Assembly: GCA_029054245.1 (NCBI GenBank)
Contig: JAIDFQ010000043.1
Location: 310,001 to 374,000 of the forward strand
Reading direction: 5' to 3'
Source: Lachnospiraceae bacterium
Lineage (GTDB): Bacteria; Bacillota; Clostridia; Lachnospirales; Lachnospiraceae
Length of the DNA stretch: 64,000 nt
Shown one piece after another: positions 9,459-18,885 of the stretch. Position 1 is the stretch's first letter, and each line of letters begins with the position of its first letter. Made by a program: the position numbers and the translations under genes. Under the pieces are notes generated by a model. It worked only from the letters and a program-made list of their open reading frames with translations. It was not told the origin of the DNA and did not search any database.

Positions 9459-10292
9459 CTTGTAAAGATGTTCTATCCACTGAATACACTGGTATAATCC
9501 CATGGCAATCACGCATAGAATGATAATGGAAGTTATGACCATATTAAGCTGGAACACTTGGGAGCCATAAATAATTAGATAACCCAGTCCGCGTCTTGCA
9601 GCTAGGAATTCACCGATAATCACACCTACCAGTGCCAGACCGATATTCACCTTCATATTGCTTAAGATTATGGGAATGCAGGAAGGCAGGACGACTTTGT
9701 GAAAAGCATGAAAGCGATTTCCGCCCAGGGTGTAAATGAGTTTCAGCTTTTCATGGTCAACGTGTTTAAAGTCGGTATAGAGACTGATGATAGAACCGAA
9801 GATTGCAACGGAAATACCGGCTACGATGATCGTATTGATACCTGTGCCCAGCCAGACGATAAACAGCGGTGCAAGAGCAGATTTCGGAAGGCTGTTGAGC
9901 ACTACCAGGTAAGGCTCTAAAATCTCTGAAAGTGTTTTGGAGTACCATAATAAAGTGGCAATCATAATAGAAATGATTGTAATCAGTAAAAAACTCAGCA
10001 AGGTTTCTAATAGCGTAATTCCAGTGTGTGTAAAAAAAGAACCGTCCATGATCATTTTGACAAAGAAGGAAACAACCATGCTGGGACTGCTGAAAAAAAA
10101 GGTGTCAATTAATCCGTATCTTCCTGATGTTTCCCAGATAATCAGAAAAAGAAGCAGGACGAGCAGCCGGAGAAATGTGACAATGTGATGGTGTCTGTGA
10201 TGATTTTTGACATAAAGCTGCTGGGGAGAAAGTCTTTCTTTTTTTACTGCGGTATACTGGGAAGTTTTTTCAGTTTTCTTCGTGATATTCAT
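9441..10292 (-). CDS. ABC transporter permease, nitrate/sulfonate/taurine-type
   Basis: Inner-membrane subunit of an importer related to SsuC/TauC/ThiX. Several hydrophobic helices and the EAA-type loop GEFLAARRGLGYLI that contacts the ATPase are visible. I chose the ATG at 10292 (MNITKKTEKTS), preceded by GGAAGGAGATT, giving 283 aa; a longer in-frame start at 10355 lies deep inside the upstream gene. It overlaps the ATPase gene by 23 bp, so the two are coupled. No substrate-binding protein is present here, so the substrate (sulfonate, taurine or a thiamine precursor) cannot be assigned. Confidence 0.85.
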   Translation of the reverse strand: MNITKKTEKTSQYTAVKKERLSPQQLYVKNHHRHHHIVTFLRLLVLLLFLIIWETSGRYGLIDTFFFSSPSMVVSFFVKMIMDGSFFTHTGITLLETLLSFLLITIISIMIATLLWYSKTLSEILEPYLVVLNSLPKSALAPLFIVWLGTGINTIIVAGISVAIFGSIISLYTDFKHVDHEKLKLIYTLGGNRFHAFHKVVLPSCIPIILSNMKVNIGLALVGVIIGEFLAARRGLGYLIIYGSQVFQLNMVITSIIILCVIAMGLYQCIQWIEHLYKKKAGL

Positions 10293-11040
10293 CAGAAATC
10301 TCCTTCCATAATAAAGTAAATAATTCCTGAAATTCAGGAGCGCTTCTTGCAGCAAGGGGTGAACTCTCCTTCAGGGTAAGATGGACAGGAATTTCTTCTT
10401 TTATGGTGGCAGGGCGTCTCTTTAGGACAAGGATCCTGTCTGCAAGAGAAATCGCTTCCGATAAATCATGTGTGATCAATATGGCGGTGATGCCGGAAGC
10501 GCGGATGATATTTCCGATATCTGCGGATACCATGAGTCTGGTTTGATAGTCCAGTGCACTAAAAGGTTCATCTAAAAGAAGAAGTCCAGGTTCCATGACC
10601 ATTGTTCTTATAAGTGCGGCGCGCTGTTTCATACCGCCGGACAATTCGCCGGGCTTTTTATCTTTAAACTTCAACAGCCCATAATCAGACAGCAGTTTTA
10701 ATGCAAGCTCTTCTTTTTCCGGACTAAGTGTTTTGGTGATTTCCGGTCCTAAAAGAATGTTCTTCCAGATGGTCCGCCATTCCAGCAGATGATCCTGCTG
10801 GAGCATATATCCGATCCGCAAATGATCTGAATCATTTAAAACAACATTGCCGGACTCTGGTTTTAGGAGACCGGCAATGATGGAGAGCAGCGTGGATTTT
10901 CCACAGCCGCTAGGCCCTACGATTGCCAGAAATTCTCCTTTTTCAACCTGAAACGATATATGAGATAAAGCATTTGTCTCCCCATTTAAATTATGATAAG
11001 AGAAACAAATGTCTTCACATGCAAGAATAGGCTGATTCAT
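10270..11040 (-). CDS. ABC transporter ATP-binding protein, nitrate/sulfonate/taurine-type
   Basis: ATPase subunit paired with the following permease. Walker A is GPSGCGKST, the signature is LSGGMKQR and Walker B is LLLLDEPFSALD, followed by the switch histidine in LITHDLSEA. Its 256 aa length is normal for SsuB/TauB proteins. The gene starts with AGGGAGG upstream on the minus strand and is divergent from argH. It is expected to energise import of a small organic solute; the ligand is unknown because no binding protein gene is adjacent. Confidence 0.88.
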   Translation of the reverse strand: MNQPILACEDICFSYHNLNGETNALSHISFQVEKGEFLAIVGPSGCGKSTLLSIIAGLLKPESGNVVLNDSDHLRIGYMLQQDHLLEWRTIWKNILLGPEITKTLSPEKEELALKLLSDYGLLKFKDKKPGELSGGMKQRAALIRTMVMEPGLLLLDEPFSALDYQTRLMVSADIGNIIRASGITAILITHDLSEAISLADRILVLKRRPATIKEEIPVHLTLKESSPLAARSAPEFQELFTLLWKEISDEYHEEN

Positions 11041-11123
11041 AGTTCCTCCCTTTATTAATTACCTTCCTTATATTATATAAACTATGCGCTTTCGACATTT
11101 ATGGTTCCTTTTGCAAGTTAAGA

Positions 11124-11152
11124 TTGAAATGAGGGTTAAAATGTGATAGTAT
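11124..11152 (+). promoter_or_regulatory. Likely argH promoter
   Basis: TTGAAA at 11124-11129 and TAGTAT at 11147-11152 with a 17-bp spacer, 33 bp before the start codon. Confidence 0.45.
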
Positions 11153-11184
11153 CAAATTCAGATTTAATATTGGAGGACGATTGT

Positions 11185-12582
11185 ATGGCTCAGTTATGGG
11201 GAGGACGTTTTACCAAGGAGACGGATCGGATGGTTTATGAGTTCAATGCATCCATCACCTTTGACAAAAAACTCTTTGAACAGGATATAGAGGGAAGCAT
11301 AGCCCATGTTGTTATGATGGAAAAGCAGGGAATCATCACCTGTGAAGAAAAGGACGCCATTGTGAAGGGGCTTACCGGCATACGCAGTGACGTTGAAACC
11401 GGAAACCTTTCCATTACCGATGAATATGAAGATATCCACAGTTTTGTGGAGGCAAACTTAATCGACAGGATTGGCGATGCAGGTAAGAAAATGCATACCG
11501 GCAGGAGCAGGAATGATCAGGTGGCGCTTGATATGAAACTCTATGTAAGGGCAGAAGTATTGCATGTCACAGAACATCTTAAAGATCTGCTTGAGACCCT
11601 GATGAATATTATGGAACAAAATCTGACGACCTATATGCCTGGATTTACCCATCTCCAAAAGGCACAGCCGACGACGCTGTCGCATCATATGGGCGCCTAT
11701 TTTGAAATGTTCAAAAGAGATGTGCTGCGTCTTGGGGATATTTATAAGAGAATGAATTATTGTCCTTTAGGGGCAGGCGCTTTTGCGGGAACCACTTATT
11801 TGCTGGATCGGTCTTACACATCGGCGCTTATGGGATTTGAAGGTCCGACGCTCAACAGTATGGATTCTGTTGCCGACAGGGATTATGTGATTGAATTTTT
11901 ATCGGCGCTATCCACCATTATGATGCATCTTAGCAGATTTTCGGAAGAAATTATCATCTGGAACTCCAATGAATACCGCTTTGTGGATATTGATGACAGC
12001 TTTTCAACGGGAAGCAGCATCATGCCGCAAAAAAAGAATCCTGATATTGCGGAACTTGTGAGAGGAAAAACGGGACGGGTTTATGGAGCGCTGATATCCA
12101 TCCTTACCACTATGAAAGGGCTTCCGCTTGCATATAACAAGGATATGCAGGAGGACAAGGAAGTAACTTTTGACGCGATAGATACAGTCAAAAGCTGTCT
12201 TGTGCTTTTTAACGGGATGCTCTCTACAATGAAATTTAACGATAAGGTCATGGAAGAAAGCGCAATGAAAGGGTTTACCAATGCTACAGATGCAGCAGAT
12301 TATCTGGTAAACAAGGGAGTCCCATTTAGGGATGCCCATGGTATCATCGGCAGACTGGTGCTATACTGTATAGATAAAAACAGCAGCATTGATGCGCTCA
12401 GTCTTGAGGAATTAAAATCAATCAGTCCGGTTTTTGAGGCAGATATCTATGATGCGGTCAGTTTAAAGACTTGTGTAGAAAAGAGACTGACTGTAGGTGC
12501 GCCGGGGCAGAAGGCAATGGAAGAGGTCATAAAGATCAACAAGGCTTTCCTGGCAGATATCTGGATCAAGGAAAATAAATGA
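11185..12582 (+). CDS. argH: Argininosuccinate lyase
   Basis: Cleaves argininosuccinate to arginine and fumarate, the last step of arginine synthesis. The N-terminus MAQLWGGRFTKETD and the superfamily signature SSIMPQKKNPD are diagnostic, and HTGRSRNDQVALD is also present. I chose ATG 11185 with GGAGGACG upstream, giving 465 aa, the usual length; a longer in-frame start at 11143 lies within the promoter region. argG is not next to it. The downstream asd gene starts 28 bp after its stop and may be cotranscribed. Confidence 0.96.
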   Translation: MAQLWGGRFTKETDRMVYEFNASITFDKKLFEQDIEGSIAHVVMMEKQGIITCEEKDAIVKGLTGIRSDVETGNLSITDEYEDIHSFVEANLIDRIGDAGKKMHTGRSRNDQVALDMKLYVRAEVLHVTEHLKDLLETLMNIMEQNLTTYMPGFTHLQKAQPTTLSHHMGAYFEMFKRDVLRLGDIYKRMNYCPLGAGAFAGTTYLLDRSYTSALMGFEGPTLNSMDSVADRDYVIEFLSALSTIMMHLSRFSEEIIIWNSNEYRFVDIDDSFSTGSSIMPQKKNPDIAELVRGKTGRVYGALISILTTMKGLPLAYNKDMQEDKEVTFDAIDTVKSCLVLFNGMLSTMKFNDKVMEESAMKGFTNATDAADYLVNKGVPFRDAHGIIGRLVLYCIDKNSSIDALSLEELKSISPVFEADIYDAVSLKTCVEKRLTVGAPGQKAMEEVIKINKAFLADIWIKENK

Positions 12583-12610
12583 TAGGAAACATAAAGAGGA
12601 GATTGTAAAC

Positions 12611-13696
12611 ATGAGTGAAAAAATGAAAGTAGGTATTTTAGGCGGAACAGGTATGGTTGGGCAGAGATTTATAGCGCTGCTTGAGAATCATCCATGGTTT
12701 GAGGTGACTACCATTGCGGCAAGCGAACGGTCGGCAGGCAAAACATATGAAGAGGCTGTCGGCGGCAGATGGAAAATGACGACACCTATGCCGGAGGCGG
12801 TAAAGAATATCGTGGTCATGAATGTAAATGAAGTGGAAAAGGTAGCATCTGAAGTAGATTTTGTTTTCAGTGCAGTGGATATGACGAAGGAAGAAATCAA
12901 AAAAATCGAAGAGGCATATGCAAAGACAGAAACGCCTGTTGTATCCAACAACTCTGCTCATCGCTGGACGCCGGATGTTCCTATGGTCGTACCGGAAATC
13001 AATCCTGAGCATATGAAAGTGATTGACTTCCAGAGGAAAAGGCTGGGAACAACAAGAGGTTTTGTTGCTGTAAAGCCCAATTGCTCTATTCAAAGTTATG
13101 CCCCCGTTCTCACTGCATGGAAGGAATTTGAACCGTATGAAGTGGTTGCAACTACCTATCAGGCTATTTCAGGCGCGGGCAAGACATTTAAGGATTGGCC
13201 TGAAATGGTTGAAAACATTATTCCATATATTGGCGGCGAGGAAGAGAAGAGTGAAAAGGAACCGCTTCGGATCTGGGGCGAGATAAAGGATGGTGTTATT
13301 GTTCCGGCGGTTTCACCGGTGATTACCTGCCAGTGTATCAGAGTTCCCGTATTGAACGGACATACCGCTGCGGTATTTGTGAAATTCAAAAAGAAACCCA
13401 CGAAAGAGCAGCTGATTGAAAAACTGGTTTCCTTCAAAGGACTTCCTCAGGAACTAAAACTTCCCAGCGCACCGAAGCAGTTTATCCAGTATATGGAAGA
13501 AGATAACAGACCTCAGGTAAAGCTGGATGTTGATTTTGAAAACGGAATGGGAATCAGTGTGGGACGGATACGCGAGGATGGCGTATATGATTGGAAATTT
13601 GTAGGGCTTTCCCACAACACGGTACGCGGTGCAGCAGGCGGTGCAGTTCTTTGTGCAGAACTTTTAAAGGCACAGGGATATATTACCAAAAAGTAA
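12611..13696 (+). CDS. asd: Aspartate-semialdehyde dehydrogenase
   Basis: NADP-dependent enzyme that makes aspartate semialdehyde for lysine, threonine and methionine. It has the nucleotide-binding loop GGTGMVGQRF, the catalytic cysteine in KPNCSIQSYAP and a conserved histidine in NGHTAAVF. At 361 aa it resembles the archaeal/fungal-type Asd rather than the shorter enterobacterial form. AAGAGGAG precedes the ATG. It follows argH closely. Assignment is secure. Confidence 0.94.
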   Translation: MSEKMKVGILGGTGMVGQRFIALLENHPWFEVTTIAASERSAGKTYEEAVGGRWKMTTPMPEAVKNIVVMNVNEVEKVASEVDFVFSAVDMTKEEIKKIEEAYAKTETPVVSNNSAHRWTPDVPMVVPEINPEHMKVIDFQRKRLGTTRGFVAVKPNCSIQSYAPVLTAWKEFEPYEVVATTYQAISGAGKTFKDWPEMVENIIPYIGGEEEKSEKEPLRIWGEIKDGVIVPAVSPVITCQCIRVPVLNGHTAAVFVKFKKKPTKEQLIEKLVSFKGLPQELKLPSAPKQFIQYMEEDNRPQVKLDVDFENGMGISVGRIREDGVYDWKFVGLSHNTVRGAAGGAVLCAELLKAQGYITKK

Positions 13697-13712
13697 GTTG
13701 AATGGATTACCA

Positions 13713-13743
13713 TCGTGCACGGATCCAATGGATTCGTGCACGA
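13713..13743. promoter_or_regulatory. Near-perfect 31-bp palindrome before the EAL-domain gene
   Basis: Arms TCGTGCACGGATCC and GGATTCGTGCACGA flank the three bases AAT, with one wobble mismatch. There is no T run after it, so it is not a clear terminator. It could be an operator, an RNA hairpin in the leader of the 13769 gene, or a small repeat element. Confidence 0.5.
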
Positions 13744-13768
13744 AGTCAAAAGAAGGAGCAGGTGTTTT

Positions 13769-15496
13769 ATGGATGAACTGCGTTATCAGGTAGATCTGCT
13801 AAGTGCAATGAATCAAAGACTGAAAAATGATGAGAAAATGTATCGTTTAATCTGCGATACATCCAGCAATGCGTTTTTATATGTTAATTTTGTAGAAAAT
13901 GATGTAAGGACGCTCGCCAACTGGGAGTTCTTTTTCCCAGAAGTGGAAATAAAGGATATGAAAGACCTGGCAAAGCTGTATTCCCAGGTGGAAGACAAAT
14001 ACGTACTGCCGCTTCGAGATCTCTTATTTCTTGAAAAGACGGAATTGAATGCAGACAGCGGAATCATCAAGCTGAAAGATGGCAGGACGTGGGTGGAATG
14101 TGAATCCGCCATTTTATACAATGAAGAAGGATATGCAACGGATAAGGTTATCCGTTTTAAAGATATATCTAAGTTTAAGAACCAAAATGAAGAATTAACC
14201 TATATGGCATATTATGATGTGCTTACGGGGCTTTATAACAGAAATTATTTTGTAAGGCTTTTGACAGATTATGTCCGCAAAGCAGAGGAAGAAAATGTCA
14301 TCGTCGCGGTCATGTTCGTTGACATTGATGATTTCAGGAAAATTAATGACGGCTTGGGACTTATCGTGGGAGATGAGGTGGTACAGCAGTTCGGACAGTT
14401 TTTGTCATGCTTCCAGAGCGAAAATATTCTGGTGTCTCATTTCAATGCAGACATTTATTGTATTGCAATTTATAATCCCGGCGGCAACAGGAGTATAGAA
14501 CATATTTATAAAGCAATACATGAGCGCGTTAAAACGCCATTCACCTTAAGTACCGGTCAAGAACTACTGATTTCTGCCAGTGCAGGTGTTGCAGAATATC
14601 CAGAAGCAGCAAAGACGACGCTGGATTTGATTAATTGCGCGGAAATCGTCATGTTCAAGGCAAAAAAGCTTGGCAAGGATATGATTCAGTATTTTGATGC
14701 ACCTATTCTAAAAGAATTTCTGCAGAATGTCAGTATAGAAAATAAGCTGAAAGAAGCTGTCTTTAGTCAGAATTTTACGATGAATTTTCAACCGCAGTAT
14801 TATATCCATGAAAAGAAAATGCGGGGAATGGAAGCGCTGATCAGGTGGCGTGATAATGATGGAAAGATGATAAGTCCATCGGTATTTATTCCAATCGCAG
14901 AAAAGAATGGTACGATCGTTCCAATGGGAATGTGGGTAATTGAAGAGAGCATCAAGACTTTTTCGGCATGGAAAAAGAAATATGACTGTAAAGCGATACT
15001 TTCACTCAATATTTCGGCGATTCAGTACATGCAGAATGAATTTGTCGATAATATTCTTGCCATCATTAAAAAATATGATTTAAATCCTGAGGAACTGGAA
15101 CTTGAGATCACAGAAAGCGTTCTGATTGAGAATTTCAAGGAGATTACAGAAAAAATGACTATTCTGAGGGATTACGGCGTAAGAATTTCTCTGGATGATT
15201 TTGGGACAGGATATTCCTCACTTTCTTATTTAATGGGGCTTCCCATTGATACTTTGAAAATTGATAAAAGTTTTATAGATACCAGTATCACGGATGAAAA
15301 CACCAAAGTAATCATGGAGTCTATCATTGTCATGGCTAAGAAGCTGGGATTTGAGACGATTGCAGAAGGTGTTGAGACGAAGGAGCAATTTGATTATCTT
15401 GAAGAGATTGGCTGTGAATGTATACAGGGATATCTGCTTGGAAAGCCAATGCCGAAGGAAGAAATGGAGCAGCTTTTAGTAAGTCAGGAAGGATAG
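13769..15496 (+). CDS. EAL-domain cyclic-di-GMP phosphodiesterase with degenerate GGDEF
   Basis: Predicted soluble c-di-GMP turnover protein, 575 aa. Residues about 20-135 look like a PAS-type sensor. The GGDEF domain (about 150-310) keeps YYDVLTGLYNRNYF and FVDIDDFRKIND, but the catalytic GGDEF position reads SHFNADIYC, so diguanylate cyclase activity is unlikely. The EAL domain keeps GMEALIRW, ELEITESV, DDFGTGYSSLSYL, KIDKSFID and AEGVET, so phosphodiesterase activity is likely. ATG 13769 was chosen with AGAAGGAGCAGG upstream. The next gene starts 18 bp after its stop, so the cluster 13769-19556 may be one transcript. Confidence 0.9.
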   Translation: MDELRYQVDLLSAMNQRLKNDEKMYRLICDTSSNAFLYVNFVENDVRTLANWEFFFPEVEIKDMKDLAKLYSQVEDKYVLPLRDLLFLEKTELNADSGIIKLKDGRTWVECESAILYNEEGYATDKVIRFKDISKFKNQNEELTYMAYYDVLTGLYNRNYFVRLLTDYVRKAEEENVIVAVMFVDIDDFRKINDGLGLIVGDEVVQQFGQFLSCFQSENILVSHFNADIYCIAIYNPGGNRSIEHIYKAIHERVKTPFTLSTGQELLISASAGVAEYPEAAKTTLDLINCAEIVMFKAKKLGKDMIQYFDAPILKEFLQNVSIENKLKEAVFSQNFTMNFQPQYYIHEKKMRGMEALIRWRDNDGKMISPSVFIPIAEKNGTIVPMGMWVIEESIKTFSAWKKKYDCKAILSLNISAIQYMQNEFVDNILAIIKKYDLNPEELELEITESVLIENFKEITEKMTILRDYGVRISLDDFGTGYSSLSYLMGLPIDTLKIDKSFIDTSITDENTKVIMESIIVMAKKLGFETIAEGVETKEQFDYLEEIGCECIQGYLLGKPMPKEEMEQLLVSQEG

Positions 15497-15514
15497 ACAG
15501 GCAGGAGAATCATA

Positions 15515-16879
15515 ATGATTTTGGGGCGGACATCAGAACGAAACTATTTGAATACCTATTATGATCGTGACAAAAGTCAAATCATGGTGGTCTACGGAGA
15601 AAGGAATGTGGGCAAAACATTCCTGCTGCGTCAATTTGTCAAGGACAAGCCCTGTTTTTATTACAGAGCCAGATCTGCCTCCGAAAGGGAACAGCGGTAT
15701 CAGTGGAGCAGCGAGCTTTGGAAGGAAGGAATAAAGATTGCAAAGTATCCTTCTTTTACAGAAATATTCAGTGCGATCCGACAGGGGCAGAACGGCAAAA
15801 CGGTCATTATAATCGATGAATTTCAATATATTGTCAAGTCAGGCAGCACATTTATGAAAGAACTGGCAGACTTTGCATACAGCGCTCCGCAGGATACATC
15901 GGTCATGTTTCTTTTATGCAGTTCTTCTATTGGCTGGGTGGAAAATGATATGGTCACCAGAATCGGCGAGGCAGCGCATGGTCTGTCGGGCTTCCTGAAA
16001 GTGAAAGAACTTGATTTTGAATTGATGAGAGAATATTTTCCGGCTTTTTCCATGGAACAGAGTATTGAAGTGTTTGCTGTTCTAGGAGGAGTGCCAGGAT
16101 TTTGGAAATGCTTTGATGACAGAATGAGCGTTAAAGAAAATATTTGTAAATGTATTTTGAATCAAGATGCTTTTTTATATGGGGAAGGACAGCGGATTGG
16201 CAAAGAAGAGCTGCGTGAAACAAGTGTATATAATACGATCCTGGCTTCTATAGCTGCCGGACACCATAAACTGAACGACTTATTTCAGCATACGGGATTT
16301 TCCAGAGCAAAAATAAGTGTATATATTAAAAATTTAATGGAACTTGAGTTGGTTGAAAAAGTTTTTTCATATGATACAGACGGGATGGCAAACGCGCAGA
16401 AGGGAATATATAGGATCAGCAATCATTTCGTTCATTTTTATTTTACTTATCTATATCCTCATCTGAGCAGTTTGGAACAAATGACACCGGGAGAGTTTTA
16501 TAATAAATTTATCGAACCTTTTTTCAAAAGCTATGTGTCGGAATATTACAAGAAGGTCTGCCGGCAGTATATTGAAAAATGGAACAGGTGGGAGAGACTT
16601 CCCATAAAAGTGGACAGAATCGGCGAGTGGGTTGGCAAGCTGGGGACGATTGATATTCTTGCCCAGAGCGACGCAGGAGAAACGATCATCAGTATCTGTA
16701 ATTGGGAAAATCCCGTAATGCGTTATGATGATTATGAGTGGCTTTTATTCTGTGCGGAAAAAGCCAAGATCCGGGCAGACTATATCTATTTATTTTCTGC
16801 GCGCAGCTTTGATGAACAGTTGAAACGGGAAGCAAAGGAAAAGCATAACCTTAGATTGATCAGTATGGAAGAGATGTAA
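15515..16879 (+). CDS. ATP-binding protein, archaeal-type ATPase / DUF234
   Basis: A 454-aa P-loop ATPase. Walker A is GERNVGKTFLL near residue 29 and Walker B is VIIIDEFQY near residue 107. A helix-turn-helix-like segment (NDLFQHTGFSRAKISVYIKNLMELELV) sits in the middle and a DUF234-like domain at the C-terminus. Members of this family are common in anaerobes; the substrate is generally unknown. The stop overlaps the topB start by one base (TAATG). No membrane segment is seen. Confidence 0.82.
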   Translation: MILGRTSERNYLNTYYDRDKSQIMVVYGERNVGKTFLLRQFVKDKPCFYYRARSASEREQRYQWSSELWKEGIKIAKYPSFTEIFSAIRQGQNGKTVIIIDEFQYIVKSGSTFMKELADFAYSAPQDTSVMFLLCSSSIGWVENDMVTRIGEAAHGLSGFLKVKELDFELMREYFPAFSMEQSIEVFAVLGGVPGFWKCFDDRMSVKENICKCILNQDAFLYGEGQRIGKEELRETSVYNTILASIAAGHHKLNDLFQHTGFSRAKISVYIKNLMELELVEKVFSYDTDGMANAQKGIYRISNHFVHFYFTYLYPHLSSLEQMTPGEFYNKFIEPFFKSYVSEYYKKVCRQYIEKWNRWERLPIKVDRIGEWVGKLGTIDILAQSDAGETIISICNWENPVMRYDDYEWLLFCAEKAKIRADYIYLFSARSFDEQLKREAKEKHNLRLISMEEM

Positions 16880-18885
16880 TGGGAAAAAGTATTTATATAG
16901 CTGAAAAACCAAGCGTGGCAAGAGAGTTTGCCAAGGCATTGCAGATCAACGCGAGCAACAAAGACGGATATATGGAATCTTCTGACGCTGTTATCACGTG
17001 GTGCGTGGGACATCTGGTAACTATGAGTTATCCAGAAGTTTATGATGAAAAATACAAAAGATGGTCGCTGGAAACCATTCCGTTTATACCTTCTGAATTT
17101 AAGTACGAAGTGATTGACAGCGTAAAAAAACAATTTGGTATCGTCAGCGGGCTTCTAAACCGTGAGGATGTGGAAACGATTTATGTCTGTACAGACTCTG
17201 GGAGAGAAGGGGAATATATCTATCGTCTTGTTGAACAGCAGGCCCATGTGAAAGGAAAAAAACGAAAGAGAGTCTGGATCGATTCACAGACGGAAGAAGA
17301 GATCTTAAGAGGAATCAGGGAAGCCAGGGATCTGTCAGAGTATGATAATCTCAGTGCCGCAGCATATCTGCGAGCAAAAGAAGATTATCTTATGGGAATT
17401 AACTTTTCCAGAGTATTGACATTAAAATATGGGAACTGCGTCAAATCGTATCTGAAAGCGGACAGGGCAGTTATCAGTGTAGGTCGGGTCATGACCTGTG
17501 TCCTAGGTATGGTGGTAAACAGAGAGCGTGAAATCAGGGAGTTTGTTAAAACTCCTTTTTATCGTGTGCTTGCAAAAGTATTCGTAAACGACAAAGCCTG
17601 CGAATGCGAGTGGAAGGCAGTAGAGAGCAGCAGATATTTTAATTCTCCGCTGCTATATAAAGAAAATGGCTTTAAGGAAGAAAAAGATGCACAGGCGCTG
17701 ATTGAGTTCCTGATGGCACAGCCGCCTGTACAGGCGGTGGTGGAATCGATTGAGAAAAAGAAGGAAACGAAAAAACCGCCGCTACTATACAATCTGGCGG
17801 AATTGCAGAATGACTGTTCCAAATATTTTAAGATCAGTCCTGATGAAACTTTAAGAATCGTTCAGGAGTTATATGAAAAGAAAATGACCACCTATCCACG
17901 TACAGACGCAAGGGTGCTTTCTACTGCGGTATCCAAAGAAATCTACAAAAACATAAAGGGGCTTACCAATTTTGGAGTTGTCAGCCAAGCGGCAGTAAAG
18001 ATTCTTGAAAGCGGCAGCTACAAAGCGATTGCAAAGACCCGGTATGTGAATGATAAGCAGATTACAGATCACTATGCCATTATTCCAACGGGACAGGGGC
18101 TTTCAAATCTGAATGCCATGAATCCCACTGCGGCAAATGTTTATGAATTGATTGCACGCAGATTTTTAAGCATCTTTTTTCCGCCGGCTGTCTATAGGAA
18201 GGTGTCGTTGGATGTATTGATTGGCGGAGAACATTTTTTTGCCGGCTTTAAAGTGCTTGAGGATGAGGGGTACTTGAAAGTGGCAGACACCACTTTTGGC
18301 AAAAAGAAGGAAAAAAAGAGCGAAGAAGATGAGGAAGAAGGCGCGGATCAGAGTTTCATAGAAGGGATTGCCCAGCTGAAAAAAGGGATGGCGCTTAAAG
18401 TCCAGGAAATGCAGATTAAGGAAGGCGAAACCTCCCCGCCCAAACGCTATAATTCGGGAACTATGATTCTGACAATGGAAAATGCAGGGCAATTTATTGA
18501 AGACGAGGAACTGCGCGCCCAAATCAAGGGAAGCGGCATCGGAACGTCTGCAACCCGTGCTGAAATCTTAAAAAAGCTCATAAATATTAATTATCTGGCG
18601 CTCAACAAAAAGACCCAGATCATAACACCAACTTTGATGGGAGAGATGATTTACGAAGTGGTGAACAATTCAATCCGTCCCCTTCTAGATCCTGCCCTGA
18701 CGGCAAGCTGGGAAAAGGGACTTACCATGGTGGCGGAGGGAACCATTACGGAAGAGGAGTATATGAGAAAGCTGGATGACTTTGTATCCAGAAGAACCAA
18801 TATTGTAAAGGGAATGAACAATCAATGGGCTTTGAATCAACAATTTCGCAAGGCTGCCGGAAATTATAAAAATGGAGGAAAATAA
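16879..18885 (+). CDS. topB: DNA topoisomerase III
   Basis: Type IA topoisomerase that unlinks single-strand crossings during replication and recombination. The TOPRIM region shows IAEKPSVAREFAK and CTDSGREGEYIYRL, and the active tyrosine lies in MTTYPRTDARVLS. It has 668 aa and no extra C-terminal zinc fingers. It carries a lysine/glutamate-rich insert near residues 475-490 (KKKEKKSEEDEEEGAD). Start and stop each overlap the neighbouring genes by one base, indicating tight coupling. One chance AGGGGTA copy occurs at 18266. Confidence 0.94.
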   Translation: MGKSIYIAEKPSVAREFAKALQINASNKDGYMESSDAVITWCVGHLVTMSYPEVYDEKYKRWSLETIPFIPSEFKYEVIDSVKKQFGIVSGLLNREDVETIYVCTDSGREGEYIYRLVEQQAHVKGKKRKRVWIDSQTEEEILRGIREARDLSEYDNLSAAAYLRAKEDYLMGINFSRVLTLKYGNCVKSYLKADRAVISVGRVMTCVLGMVVNREREIREFVKTPFYRVLAKVFVNDKACECEWKAVESSRYFNSPLLYKENGFKEEKDAQALIEFLMAQPPVQAVVESIEKKKETKKPPLLYNLAELQNDCSKYFKISPDETLRIVQELYEKKMTTYPRTDARVLSTAVSKEIYKNIKGLTNFGVVSQAAVKILESGSYKAIAKTRYVNDKQITDHYAIIPTGQGLSNLNAMNPTAANVYELIARRFLSIFFPPAVYRKVSLDVLIGGEHFFAGFKVLEDEGYLKVADTTFGKKKEKKSEEDEEEGADQSFIEGIAQLKKGMALKVQEMQIKEGETSPPKRYNSGTMILTMENAGQFIEDEELRAQIKGSGIGTSATRAEILKKLININYLALNKKTQIITPTLMGEMIYEVVNNSIRPLLDPALTASWEKGLTMVAEGTITEEEYMRKLDDFVSRRTNIVKGMNNQWALNQQFRKAAGNYKNGGK

